9,346 nt of DNA from MGBC102946 sp022793145 (GTDB taxonomy: Bacteria; Bacillota_I; Bacilli_A; RF39; UBA660). Below are positions 1-7,232 of the stretch, piece by piece. How positions within the stretch are numbered: position 1 is the first letter of the stretch; every line of letters starts with the position of its first letter. The DNA lies in contig CANEDJ010000049.1 in assembly GCA_947426265.1 (NCBI GenBank), positions 1 to 9,346 of the forward strand. The letters are read 5' to 3'. Position numbers and translations under genes: made by a program. The notes under the pieces are model-generated. The model was given only the letters and a program-made list of their open reading frames with translations. It did no database searches and was not told the origin of the DNA.

Positions 1-13
1 GATAAAAAAAGTA

Positions 14-34
14 GCATATTCTTTTTGAATATAC
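14..34 (-). terminator. Probable rho-independent terminator of prepilin copy 1
   Basis: On the minus strand GTATATTC, loop AAAAA, GAATATGC forms an 8-bp stem with one G-U pair. Three bases later comes a run of seven T (positions 4-10 on the plus strand are A). The stem is AT-rich, so it would be weak alone; it follows the stronger hairpin at 53-79. Confidence 0.5.
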
Positions 35-52
35 CATTTTGTCAACACTCTG

Positions 53-79
53 AAACAAGGACTATAAAAGTTCTTGTTT
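53..79. terminator. Stable hairpin at the end of prepilin copy 1
   Basis: AAACAAGGACT (53-63) pairs with AGTTCTTGTTT (69-79) around a 5-base loop, giving 11 bp with one G-U pair. It starts at the stop codon of the prepilin gene. Leftward, the T tail is only three bases; rightward, it is followed by TTTTATTCTATT, so it may equally serve a transcript entering from outside the window. It could also protect the 3' end of the leftward mRNA. Confidence 0.5.
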
Positions 80-432
80 TATTCTATTACTTGATATTTA
101 TATTGACTATTATGTTCTGTAATCTTAACGGTTAAATCATCAGAAAGTAATTCTTCTGTTTTTGGATTTTTAATATCTGCTGCTATATAACCACCCATTT
201 TTAAATCTGCTAGTGTGATTGTAATACTTCCGCCATTCACTGGCAACTCTGAAATATGGTCTGCTGACCACTCTTTTGCTCCATCTATTACTGTATTTAA
301 TTGAGCTTGATATAATGTTTCATTACTTTCTTTAATTGCTTTATCGATTGCAGGAACGATTAAAAGTGCTAGAAGTCCTAATATTGTAATGACTCCCAAT
401 AATTCTGCTAATGTAAAACCTTTTTTATTCAT
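79..432 (-). CDS. Type IV prepilin-like (pseudopilin) protein, copy 1
   Basis: A 117-residue protein with a class III (prepilin) signal at its very N-terminus: a short basic leader MNKKG, then FTLAELLG, with the expected prepilin-peptidase cut after Gly5 and Glu at +5 of the mature chain, followed by a hydrophobic helix to about residue 27. The rest (about 28-117) is a small domain with Trp55, the motif IKNPKT (87-92) and a C-terminal YxYxVIE; it has no cysteine. Such proteins are held in the membrane and may be assembled into a pilus or pseudopilus. I chose the ATG at 432 because AGGAG lies 8 bases upstream and the prepilin leader begins there; an in-frame extension to 528 would add 32 residues, bury the signal and run into a terminator. 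It is monocistronic, with its own promoter and terminator. It aligns without gaps with the protein at 6857-7210 (61/117 identical). The precise pilus system is unknown; no peptidase or ATPase is in the window. Confidence 0.85.
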   Translation of the reverse strand: MNKKGFTLAELLGVITILGLLALLIVPAIDKAIKESNETLYQAQLNTVIDGAKEWSADHISELPVNGGSITITLADLKMGGYIAADIKNPKTEELLSDDLTVKITEHNSQYKYQVIE

Positions 433-456
433 ATTAGATGCTCCTATTCTATAATT

Positions 457-485
457 ATTATAAATGAAATTTTTGTTTTTTACAA
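457..485 (-). promoter_or_regulatory. Sigma-A-type promoter of prepilin copy 1
   Basis: Reading leftward: TTGTAA (485-480), 17-base spacer, TATAAT (462-457, perfect -10). The predicted start of transcription is near 450, about 18 bases before the ATG at 432, which leaves room for the AGGAG at 445-441. It lies between the terminator at 511-536 and the gene, so the gene is an independent transcription unit. Confidence 0.7.
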
Positions 486-510
486 GTAGAATTCTAAAAT
501 TAGCTTTATA

Positions 511-536
511 AAAAAACATACACTTCATGTATGTTT
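511..536 (-). terminator. Rho-independent terminator of the relA-dtd-transporter operon
   Basis: AAACATACA (514-522) pairs with TGTATGTTT (528-536) around a 5-base loop, a 9-bp stem. Reading leftward it ends in a T run (plus-strand A at 511-516). It begins at the stop codon of the AI-2E-family gene and is AT-rich but complete in form. Confidence 0.65.
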
Positions 537-1602
537 AAGCTTTTTTCTTGTTTCCTTTTATTGCTCCTACTTTTGAAGTAATATCTTGACCAAAGAATTT
601 ATAAGTTGTAATTAAAATAATAGAAAGTGGTAATGCCATAATAATACCTGCAATTCCCCATAAAATTCCTCCTGCAAATACTGCGAAAATCGTAATTAAT
701 GGATGTAATTCATTTGATTTTCCGTAAACAACAGGATTGATAATATATCCGTCTACATTTGATAATACAGCAAATGCAATACAAGTTCTAATAAATAAGG
801 CAGGATTAATTACAAACGCTGTAATAGCTGCTATGATATTGACAAAAATTCCTCCAAAGTATGGAATTAAGTTTCCTAAAGCTGCAAGTAAACCTAGTAA
901 TATTGCATTTGGATGTCCGATTATTGTAAATGCGATAGAATATTCAAAGAATGAAATCACTACAATTTTTAAGAATCCTCCTAAATAATTCTGCATTTCA
1001 TTGTCTAATCTTCTAACATAAACATAAGCTCGTTCGTTTTTTCTTACCAAATAACGTTTTACATTAGCTCTAATTCTTTCCATATCTGATAAAATATAAA
1101 TAGAAGCTGCGAAAATGATAAAGAATGTAGAAAGATAATTGATGGAAAGTCCAATTGCATTCATTGCTCCATCTGATACATAAGTCCCAAGTTTTTTTAC
1201 AATTTCATCAAATACTCCTGATAAAGAATCTTGAACGCCACCTAAGTCAATATTATAATTTGTTGTGATTTCTTTACAGAAAGCAATGATACTGTTAAAA
1301 AGGCTAGAAACTTGATTGAATAATAGTGGTCCAACCATAACAGATAATACGACAATTGTTCCAAGCACGACACCTAATATGATAAAGATGCCTACTCCTT
1401 TTGGAATTTTCTTTTTTTGTAAAAATTTTAAAATTGGGTATAAAGCATATGCAACTGCAAAGGCTACTATAAATGGAGAGATAATCTTAAGACAAGTATT
1501 AAATACTCCCCCCCATAAGTTTCCTGTTCGATACATTAAAAATATAATCAACATGACAAGTGCAAGATTAATCAGTTTAAAGTCTATTTTGTTTTTTAAC
1601 AT
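535..1602 (-). CDS. AI-2E family transporter (multi-pass membrane protein)
   Basis: A 355-residue membrane protein of the AI-2E/YdiK-YrrI-type family (PF01594), full length for the family. Visible landmarks are two N-terminal membrane segments (about 10-26 and 35-57), a further one at 70-92, a soluble stretch at about 95-150, the family motif ILSDMERI (170-177), LGNLIPYFGGI (242-252) and the C-terminal block NPVVYGKSNELHPL (289-302) leading into a Gly-rich helix with ALPL. Some members export autoinducer-2 and others act as ion/proton antiporters, so the substrate here is unknown. The ATG lies 4 bases past the dtd stop with AGTAGG upstream, so it is the last gene of the relA-dtd operon and ends at the terminator at 511-536. 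Codons 30-32 (TGG GGG GGA) contain a run of seven G, odd for such an AT-rich gene. Confidence 0.9.
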   Translation of the reverse strand: MLKNKIDFKLINLALVMLIIFLMYRTGNLWGGVFNTCLKIISPFIVAFAVAYALYPILKFLQKKKIPKGVGIFIILGVVLGTIVVLSVMVGPLLFNQVSSLFNSIIAFCKEITTNYNIDLGGVQDSLSGVFDEIVKKLGTYVSDGAMNAIGLSINYLSTFFIIFAASIYILSDMERIRANVKRYLVRKNERAYVYVRRLDNEMQNYLGGFLKIVVISFFEYSIAFTIIGHPNAILLGLLAALGNLIPYFGGIFVNIIAAITAFVINPALFIRTCIAFAVLSNVDGYIINPVVYGKSNELHPLITIFAVFAGGILWGIAGIIMALPLSIILITTYKFFGQDITSKVGAIKGNKKKA

Positions 1603-1606
1603 ATAA

Positions 1607-2044
1607 TTACCTACTTTCTAAAATAATGGTTACTGGTCCATCATTGATAAGATTTACTTTCATTTCTGCTCCAAAGATTCCAGTTTCTACAGGAACAAAA
1701 GAAGCCAATTTTTGGTTCCAAAGCTGATATAGAGAAATGGCTTCTTCCCCTTTCATTGCGTGAACATAACTAGGTCTTCTTCCCTTCTTTGTATCTGCAT
1801 ATAAAGTAAATTGAGAAATGCTAAGAACGCTTCCTTTGACATCTAGTAAAGAGCAATTCATAACTCCATTTTGGTCATCAAAGATTCGTAAATGAACTAC
1901 TTTATCAATTAAATAATCAATATCTTCTACAGTGTCTCCAGGGGTAAATCCAACTAAGATAACCAACCCATTATCAATTGAGCCAACTACTTTTTTGTCG
2001 ACTTCAACACTGGCTTGTTTGCTTCTTTGAACAACCAATTTCAT
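1607..2044 (-). CDS. dtd: D-aminoacyl-tRNA deacylase
   Basis: A 145-residue protein, the normal length for Dtd. It hydrolyses D-amino acids (and glycine mischarged on tRNA-Ala) from tRNA in the cytosol, protecting translation. The two signature motifs are present: SQFTLYADT with Gln78 and Thr80 (77-85), followed by KKGRRPS, and the Gly-cis-Pro motif in NDGPVT (134-139; Gly136-Pro137), which gives chiral selectivity. The N-terminus MKLVVQRSKQASVEV is also typical. Its ATG shares a base with the relA stop (TAATG, 2046-2042), suggesting translational coupling; an SD-like AAAGG lies about 12 bases upstream inside relA. relA-dtd adjacency is shared with Bacillus. Confidence 0.96.
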   Translation of the reverse strand: MKLVVQRSKQASVEVDKKVVGSIDNGLVILVGFTPGDTVEDIDYLIDKVVHLRIFDDQNGVMNCSLLDVKGSVLSISQFTLYADTKKGRRPSYVHAMKGEEAISLYQLWNQKLASFVPVETGIFGAEMKVNLINDGPVTIILESR

Positions 2045-4209
2045 TATTTCATCATCCTTTCAACGGATGTAATATCACTCATGGCTTCTAATTCATTCAC
2101 AAATTTCATTAAATTTTCTTTTCCGTCAACCAATATAGTGAGTTCACACATCAAAGCATCGGAAGAATTCATATTGTTGATGCTTTTTATTACAATATCA
2201 CAACTTGAAGTTTTGGAAATAATCTCTAATAGTAAATCATTTCCTTTTGTTGCTCTAATTAATAAACTAGTAGGATATTTTTTAGAAATTGTTTCATTCC
2301 ATCTAACTGCAATTGTTCTATCTTCTAAATCAGTCATATTTGGGCATACCATTCTATGAACTGTAATTCCATATCCTTTGGTAATGTATCCTACAATTCT
2401 ATCGCCAGGAACTGGTTTACAACAAGAAGCAACATTCACTTTTATCTCGTCAATTCCTTCTACGATAATATCATTTTTTACAGTAGGAGCTTTTACTTCA
2501 TTGTTTTGGGCATTTTCCAATATGATTTCATGTTTTGACTTGTTGGTGTTATAAATAATATTTAATACTGCATTTGGAGCTACTTTTCCATTTCCAACAT
2601 TCACAAACAATTCTTCTCTACTATTATATTTTAATTCTTTTAAAATTTTATTCATATTTTCTTCTGTAAAGAAATCTGTAATAGACAATTTTCTTTTGCG
2701 AAGTTCTTTATTGATTGCCTCTTCTCCATCTTTGCTATAAGATTCTTTTTCTATCTTATTAAAGAAAGATTTGATTTTATTTTTAGCTCCAGTTGTGTGT
2801 GCCATATTGACCCATTCACGACTTGGTTTTGAATTATTATTCGTGTTTATTTTGATGATATCATTGTCTTTCAATTCATAATCTAGTGGAACAATGGCAC
2901 CATTTACAATAGCGCCTACCATTTTATTTCCTACATTTGTATGGACTTTATAAGCAAAATCAATTGGTGTACTTCCGATTGGAAGCTCAATCACATTTCC
3001 TTGTGGTGTAAATACATAAACACTATCTTTTAAAACGTCATCTTGGACACTTTGAACAAATGCTTCGGCATCTTCTTCTTCATTTTTCAGTTCCATAATT
3101 GCTTTAAAGAATTGCAATTTTTGTTCCATTGCATTTTGCATATTTGCTTTGATGCTACCTTTTTCTTTATAGGACCAGTGGGCAGCAATCCCGTTTTCTG
3201 CAACTTGGTCCATTTCGTAAGTTCTGATTTGAATTTCATAGAGTTGCCCGTCTACACCAAATACAGTTGTGTGCAAAGATTGATACATATTTGTTTTTGG
3301 CATGGCTATGTAGTCTTTGAAACGTTTTGGAATCGGACGATATTTGGAATGAATAATTCCTAGTGCTTGATAACACTCTGCTTCTGTGTTTACAAATACT
3401 CTTAATGCTAATAAATCGTATATTTCACTAAATCGTTTTCCTTTATCCATTTTTTTATAAATGCTATAGATGCTTTTGCTTCTTCCTTTGATTTCATGAG
3501 GAACCTGTTGTTCATCTAATAGACCAGAAACTTTAGAAACCATTTCTATGACATTTTGGTCACGTTCTTGTTTGGTCTGGTTGAGCTGTTCTACGATTGA
3601 AAAATAAGCTTCTGATTTGTAATAGCGAAGTGACAAATCCTCTAATTCACTTTTGATTTTGTTCATACCAAGTCGCCCAGCAATTGGTGTTAAAATATCT
3701 AGTGTTTCTTTGGCTTTTATTTTTTGCTTTTTTTCTGGAATAATCCAAAGAGTTCGCATATTGTGTAAGCGATCTGCTAGTTTAATAATGATTACACGGA
3801 CATCTTCACAGAGTCCCACCAATATTTTTCTATGATTGGCAATGGTAGCTTCGTTATCACCAGCAAAACTAAGACGGTTAATTTTTGTAACACCATCTAC
3901 AAGATTGACTATTTCAGCTCCAAATTCTTTTGTTAGTTCTTCTTTTGTAACGTCACAATCTTCTAATACATCATGAAGTAGTCCACCACATAAAGTAGCT
4001 GCATCGGCGTGAATTGATGTTAAAATATGTGCGACGTTTAAAGGATGGGTAATATAATCTTCACCTGTTAAACGTTTTACTCCAAAATGCATTTCATATG
4101 CATATTGATAAGCTTTTTTTATCAAATCTAAATCTGCCTTGTCTGTAATATAAGTCTGTATTTTTGTCTCCAATTCTTGATAAGTAATATTTGGATTATC
4201 TTTTCTCAT
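2044..4209 (-). CDS. relA: Bifunctional (p)ppGpp synthetase/hydrolase, Rel
   Basis: A 721-residue long RelA/SpoT homologue with every domain in order. The N-terminal HD hydrolase (about 25-180) has His55, His79-Asp80, Glu83-Asp84 and LADRLHN with Asp146. The synthetase (about 230-345) has KGRSKS (241-246), YDLLALR with Asp265, the RFKD motif (296-299), NMYQSLHT (307-314) and EIQIRT (325-330). Then come TGS (about 395-455), a zinc-finger-like region with Cys596, Cys597, His618 and Cys622, and a C-terminal ACT domain (about 646-721). RxKD rather than ExDD is the signature of bifunctional enzymes, and the HD residues are intact, so it should both make and degrade (p)ppGpp. The start ATG has AAGG in AAGAAGGTG upstream. 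It heads relA-dtd-transporter; a hairpin but no clear promoter separates it from secDF. Confidence 0.97.
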   Translation of the reverse strand: MRKDNPNITYQELETKIQTYITDKADLDLIKKAYQYAYEMHFGVKRLTGEDYITHPLNVAHILTSIHADAATLCGGLLHDVLEDCDVTKEELTKEFGAEIVNLVDGVTKINRLSFAGDNEATIANHRKILVGLCEDVRVIIIKLADRLHNMRTLWIIPEKKQKIKAKETLDILTPIAGRLGMNKIKSELEDLSLRYYKSEAYFSIVEQLNQTKQERDQNVIEMVSKVSGLLDEQQVPHEIKGRSKSIYSIYKKMDKGKRFSEIYDLLALRVFVNTEAECYQALGIIHSKYRPIPKRFKDYIAMPKTNMYQSLHTTVFGVDGQLYEIQIRTYEMDQVAENGIAAHWSYKEKGSIKANMQNAMEQKLQFFKAIMELKNEEEDAEAFVQSVQDDVLKDSVYVFTPQGNVIELPIGSTPIDFAYKVHTNVGNKMVGAIVNGAIVPLDYELKDNDIIKINTNNNSKPSREWVNMAHTTGAKNKIKSFFNKIEKESYSKDGEEAINKELRKRKLSITDFFTEENMNKILKELKYNSREELFVNVGNGKVAPNAVLNIIYNTNKSKHEIILENAQNNEVKAPTVKNDIIVEGIDEIKVNVASCCKPVPGDRIVGYITKGYGITVHRMVCPNMTDLEDRTIAVRWNETISKKYPTSLLIRATKGNDLLLEIISKTSSCDIVIKSINNMNSSDALMCELTILVDGKENLMKFVNELEAMSDITSVERMMK

Positions 4210-4234
4210 TTTTACACCTTCTTTTATAGAATGA

Positions 4235-4255
4235 AAGGAGAAATGACTTCTCCTT
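4235..4255 (-). terminator. Hairpin between secDF and relA, possible partial terminator
   Basis: AAGGAGAA (4235-4242) pairs perfectly with TTCTCCTT (4248-4255) around a 5-base loop, overlapping the secDF stop codon. Reading leftward, the tail is TCATTCTAT rather than a clean T run, so termination is likely to be incomplete. I could not find a convincing promoter between it and relA, which suggests that some relA mRNA arises by read-through. Confidence 0.4.
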
Positions 4256-6491
4256 ATTCTTCATACCATTTCTTTTTTGCTGGTTTTCCTATTTGTTTCT
4301 TTTCAAATTGATACCAGAATCCACTTGCGATAAATACAGAAGAGAATACTCCATATATTAATCCTATTAATAGTGCAACGTTGAAATTCAAAATTTCATG
4401 AGACCCTAATACAATTAAAGATATTACTGGTATTAATGTTGTTATTGTTGTAATAATACTACGTGCAAATGTTTGTCTTAAGCTTTTATTGACTAAGGCT
4501 TTTAAGTCCTCTTCTGTTTTCATGCCTTTTTTTCCTAATGTAGCAATGTTTTCTTTGATTCTATCAAATGTGACAATCGTATCATTGATAGCATAACCAA
4601 TAATAGAAAGAATTGCTGCTATAAAAATGCTTGATATTTCTAATCGGAAAATACTAAATAGAGAAATAATCACAAATACATCAATGAAGATTGCTAATAA
4701 TCCACTGATGGCATATCGGAATGTAAATCTTAAAGACATATAGATAATAATTCCAATAGATGCTAGTAAAATTGAAAGAATTGCATTTTTTACTAGTTCC
4801 TGTTTTACCACATTTGATACAACACCGATATCAGTTTTTGCTTCGTATTTTTCTTTAAAATGTTTTTCTGCTTTTGCAACTTCTGCTTTTGATAATGTAT
4901 CTGTAACACGTATCATAACAGTATCATTATTTACTTTTTCAATTTGGTCTAGATGAAAACCTAACGTTTTGATATCTTTTTCCAAGTTTGTTTCTTCTAA
5001 TTTTTTTTCTGATGTCAAAGTAATAGATGACCCACCTTTAAAGTCTATTCCAAGTTTTAATCCTTGGGTTCCAATAAAGATAGCACCAGCTATAATGATA
5101 AGGAAGCTTACAATAATATATCCAAATCTACCTTTCATAAAATCAATTTTTTCAAAAGGCATTTTCGCAATTCTTCCTTCATTTTTAGTTGGAATATGTT
5201 TCTTTTTTACTCCGATAAAAATGTTTGGTTTGTCATCAAAATAACCTAATTTTACAAACATTTTTAATAATGACCTTGTCAAGAACACCATAATTAGCAT
5301 AGTGACACAAATACTAATAATTAACATTGTAGCAAATCCTTTGATACTACTTTCTCCAAAGATAAATAGAATAATAGCTACTAATAATGTTGTTAAGTTT
5401 GAATCAAAAATTGCCCAGAATGAGTTTTTATTTCCTCTAATGAATGCATTTTGTAGGTTTACTCCTTCATACATTTCGTCTTTAATTCTTGAAAAGTTGA
5501 GTACTGAGGCATCTACGGCCATTCCAATTCCAATTACCAAAGCGGCTATTCCAGGTAGTGTTAAAACTCCTCCAATTAGCCAGAAAATTAAGAATGTAAT
5601 AAAGGTATAAATTAATATGCCAATACTAGAAATAAATCCTGCAAAGCGATAAATCGCTATCATAAATACCATAACCAAAACAATTCCTACAACGCCTGCT
5701 AAAAAGGTTTTGTCTAATGATTGTGCTCCAAAAGAGGCTTCTACAGTTTTAGAAGAAATTTCTTCCAATTTTGTTGGTAAACTTCCTGAATTGATAAGTT
5801 CAACTAAAGAGGTTACTTCTTCTAATTTAAAGTTTCCTTGGATGATGACATCACTTGAGAATCCTTGTCCAACGCTAGCAACGGATAAACATCTAGAAGA
5901 TTTTAAACTTCCACATTTTCCTTGTTCTTTTGAAAAAGAATCTTTTCCTTCTTCAAAATCTAACCAAATAACAATACGATTGTCTTCCATTTTGCTAACG
6001 TTTGTTGTTACTTTTAAAAATTTTTCATTGTCTTTGATACTTAAAGCGACAGCTGGAAAACCATTGTTGTCTTGTCCAACTCTTGCTCCACCACTTTTTA
6101 ATACATCTGCTGTCATAAGCAAATTATCTTTTGTATCACGGAATGTTAAGTTTGCAGCCTTACTAAGAAGTTCTCTTGCTTCATCTTGATTTGTAATTCC
6201 TGCTAACTGAACACGAATTTTGTCTTCCCCTTCTACTGTGATATTTGGTTCACTTACTCCTAAAACGTCAATTCTGTTTCCGATTGTTTTATAAGGACTT
6301 GTAACCCTATCTTTGGTTACTTTTCCTCCGTCAACTGCTTTTACTTGATAAAGAACTTCAAATCCACCTTGTAAATCAAGTCCAAAATTGAGATTTTTTA
6401 GTAGTGGCTGAAATCCCAATCCTAATACTGCTGAAACCATTAATAGCATTACTAAGTTTCCAATTACTGCTCCTAATCCTTTTTTCTTCAT
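4254..6491 (-). CDS. secDF: Fused protein-export membrane protein SecDF
   Basis: A 745-residue SecD-SecF fusion, close to the roughly 740 residues of the B. subtilis protein. It uses the proton gradient to help pull preproteins out of SecYEG. The SecD half has a first membrane helix (about 9-28), the motif FGLDLQGG (36-43), a large outside domain to about 260 and helices with GMAVDAS (323-329; Asp327, the probable proton-path residue). A basic cytosolic linker (about 410-455) joins the SecF half, with GIDFKGG (481-487), GYAINDTIVTFDRI (632-645; Asp637) and the conserved Arg677. The outside SecD domain carries two cysteines, 193 and 201, its only ones. The ATG is 2 bases past the comN stop, with GGGAG upstream, so it is co-transcribed with comN. 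Confidence 0.96.
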   Translation of the reverse strand: MKKKGLGAVIGNLVMLLMVSAVLGLGFQPLLKNLNFGLDLQGGFEVLYQVKAVDGGKVTKDRVTSPYKTIGNRIDVLGVSEPNITVEGEDKIRVQLAGITNQDEARELLSKAANLTFRDTKDNLLMTADVLKSGGARVGQDNNGFPAVALSIKDNEKFLKVTTNVSKMEDNRIVIWLDFEEGKDSFSKEQGKCGSLKSSRCLSVASVGQGFSSDVIIQGNFKLEEVTSLVELINSGSLPTKLEEISSKTVEASFGAQSLDKTFLAGVVGIVLVMVFMIAIYRFAGFISSIGILIYTFITFLIFWLIGGVLTLPGIAALVIGIGMAVDASVLNFSRIKDEMYEGVNLQNAFIRGNKNSFWAIFDSNLTTLLVAIILFIFGESSIKGFATMLIISICVTMLIMVFLTRSLLKMFVKLGYFDDKPNIFIGVKKKHIPTKNEGRIAKMPFEKIDFMKGRFGYIIVSFLIIIAGAIFIGTQGLKLGIDFKGGSSITLTSEKKLEETNLEKDIKTLGFHLDQIEKVNNDTVMIRVTDTLSKAEVAKAEKHFKEKYEAKTDIGVVSNVVKQELVKNAILSILLASIGIIIYMSLRFTFRYAISGLLAIFIDVFVIISLFSIFRLEISSIFIAAILSIIGYAINDTIVTFDRIKENIATLGKKGMKTEEDLKALVNKSLRQTFARSIITTITTLIPVISLIVLGSHEILNFNVALLIGLIYGVFSSVFIASGFWYQFEKKQIGKPAKKKWYEE

Positions 6492-6493
6492 GT

Positions 6494-6772
6494 TTACTCC
6501 CTCTCCTCAAAATATCGTTTTCTTTCTCTTAAATTTAATTTTGTTTTTAAATAGTCATCAATGAGTATAGAATCACTATTTAAAATATCATCTACCATTT
6601 GATAAAGTGATAAGCCTTGTGCATGCTTCCATTTTATTTCTTTTAGATAATTCCATACATCATCTTCTTTTACATAAGGATACCCGTTTCTTCTCATTTC
6701 CTCTCTTTTGGTCATAAGTGCAGGCTTTACTCTGTCATATAATTCTTCTTCCGTTTTAAATTCTTCTGTCAT
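6494..6772 (-). CDS. comN: ComN-type post-transcriptional regulator
   Basis: A 92-residue soluble protein of the ComN/YrzD family (PF13797). Recognisable features are RVKPAL (14-19), the GY pair (30-31), DDVWNYLK with Trp40, KWKH (47-50) and MVDDIL (59-64). In B. subtilis, ComN acts post-transcriptionally on late-competence comE mRNA and interacts with DivIVA; whether it does so here is not known. Its place directly before secDF is the same as in Bacillus and supports the identification. I chose the ATG at 6772 since AGGAGGGG (6782-6775) precedes it; an in-frame ATG at 6802 lacks an SD and lies upstream of the predicted transcript start near 6794. The unused extension would add ten residues. 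Confidence 0.85.
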   Translation of the reverse strand: MTEEFKTEEELYDRVKPALMTKREEMRRNGYPYVKEDDVWNYLKEIKWKHAQGLSLYQMVDDILNSDSILIDDYLKTKLNLRERKRYFEERE

Positions 6773-6800
6773 AGCCCCTCCTACAAAATCACATACTTTC

Positions 6801-6829
6801 ATTATATATCAAAACCTTGTTTTTGAAAA
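6801..6829 (-). promoter_or_regulatory. Promoter of comN-secDF
   Basis: Reading leftward: TTTTCA (6829-6824), 17-base spacer, TATAAT (6806-6801, perfect -10). The predicted transcript start near 6794 is just inside the unused upstream ATG (6802) and before the strong SD at 6782-6775, which supports the shorter comN start. Confidence 0.6.
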
Positions 6830-6830
6830 G

Positions 6831-6860
6831 AAAAAAGCAAGAATTTTTATTTTTTCTTAC
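6831..6860 (-). terminator. Rho-independent terminator of prepilin copy 2
   Basis: Reading leftward: GTAAGAA (6860-6854), a 10-base A-rich loop, then TTCTTGC (6843-6837), a 7-bp stem with one G-U pair, followed by six T (6836-6831) and a further T-rich stretch. It includes the stop codon of the prepilin gene and separates it from the comN promoter. Confidence 0.6.
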
Positions 6861-7210
6861 TCGATTACTTTATAACTATAATAAGTTCCATGGTTTGTAA
6901 TTTTAATTTCTAAACTTCCACTAAAAGGTTCATCAGTTTTTGGGTTTTTGATATTTTCTTCCATATATCCATCTTGCCATAATCGTGATAAAGTGATAGT
7001 TTTTGTTTCCCCATTATCTGGTAATTCGTTTACATGATCAGTTCCCCACATTTTTGCAGAATCTTCTATAGATTTTATTTGGGAAACATATAAATTTGTT
7101 TTCCCTTCTTTTAACATTCTATCAACAGTAGGAATTGCAATAAGTAAAATCAAACTTAATATTGTAATAACTCCCAAAAGTTCAGCTAATGTAAATCCGT
7201 TTTTTTTCAT
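6857..7210 (-). CDS. Type IV prepilin-like (pseudopilin) protein, copy 2
   Basis: A 117-residue prepilin-like protein, paralogue of the one at 79-432 and the same length with no gaps. The leader MKKNG is followed by FTLAELLG with Glu at +5, the cut expected after Gly5, then a hydrophobic helix to about residue 27. The C-terminal domain keeps Trp55, ELPDNG (62-67), IKNPKT (87-92) and the YxYxVIE end, and has no cysteine. A GTG at 7219 gives a three-residue longer frame, but that GTG is part of the AGGTGAT Shine-Dalgarno (7221-7215), so the ATG at 7210 is preferred. Eight A follow the start codon. The gene has its own promoter and terminator and lies between spoVB and comN, two genes that are neighbours in Bacillus. 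A role in a pilus or pseudopilus is inferred from the signal only. Confidence 0.85.
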   Translation of the reverse strand: MKKNGFTLAELLGVITILSLILLIAIPTVDRMLKEGKTNLYVSQIKSIEDSAKMWGTDHVNELPDNGETKTITLSRLWQDGYMEENIKNPKTDEPFSGSLEIKITNHGTYYSYKVIE

Positions 7211-7214
7211 ATCA

Positions 7215-7221
7215 ATCACCT
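7215..7221 (-). promoter_or_regulatory. Shine-Dalgarno AGGTGAT that decides the start of prepilin copy 2
   Basis: AGGTGAT is complementary to the AUCACCU part of the 16S 3' tail and sits 4 bases before the ATG at 7210 (AGGTG, 6 bases). The GTG at 7219-7217 inside it is in frame with the gene and would be miscalled as a start. Confidence 0.7.
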
Positions 7222-7232
7222 ATTCTTTTACT

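Noticed and set aside
34..45. Perfect TTGACA (minus strand, 45-40) suggesting a promoter for a small RNA
   Set aside because: No acceptable -10 at 16-18 bases; a terminator-like hairpin begins only six bases downstream.
433..528. N-terminal extension of prepilin copy 1 to the ATG at 528
   Set aside because: It would place 32 residues before the prepilin signal, has its ATG inside the hairpin at 511-536 and lies upstream of the predicted transcript start; the ATG at 432 has a proper SD.
2015..6189. Long plus-strand open frames opposite relA and secDF (for example 5710-6189)
   Set aside because: They mirror conserved minus-strand genes, have no SD or family motifs and are antisense shadows.
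6773..6802. Ten-residue N-terminal extension of ComN to the ATG at 6802
   Set aside because: No SD before it, the predicted promoter -10 overlaps it, and the ATG at 6772 has AGGAGGGG.
79..7210. Composite transposon or genomic island bounded by the two prepilin genes
   Set aside because: No transposase, integrase or terminal inverted repeats; the enclosed genes are core and keep Bacillus-like order.
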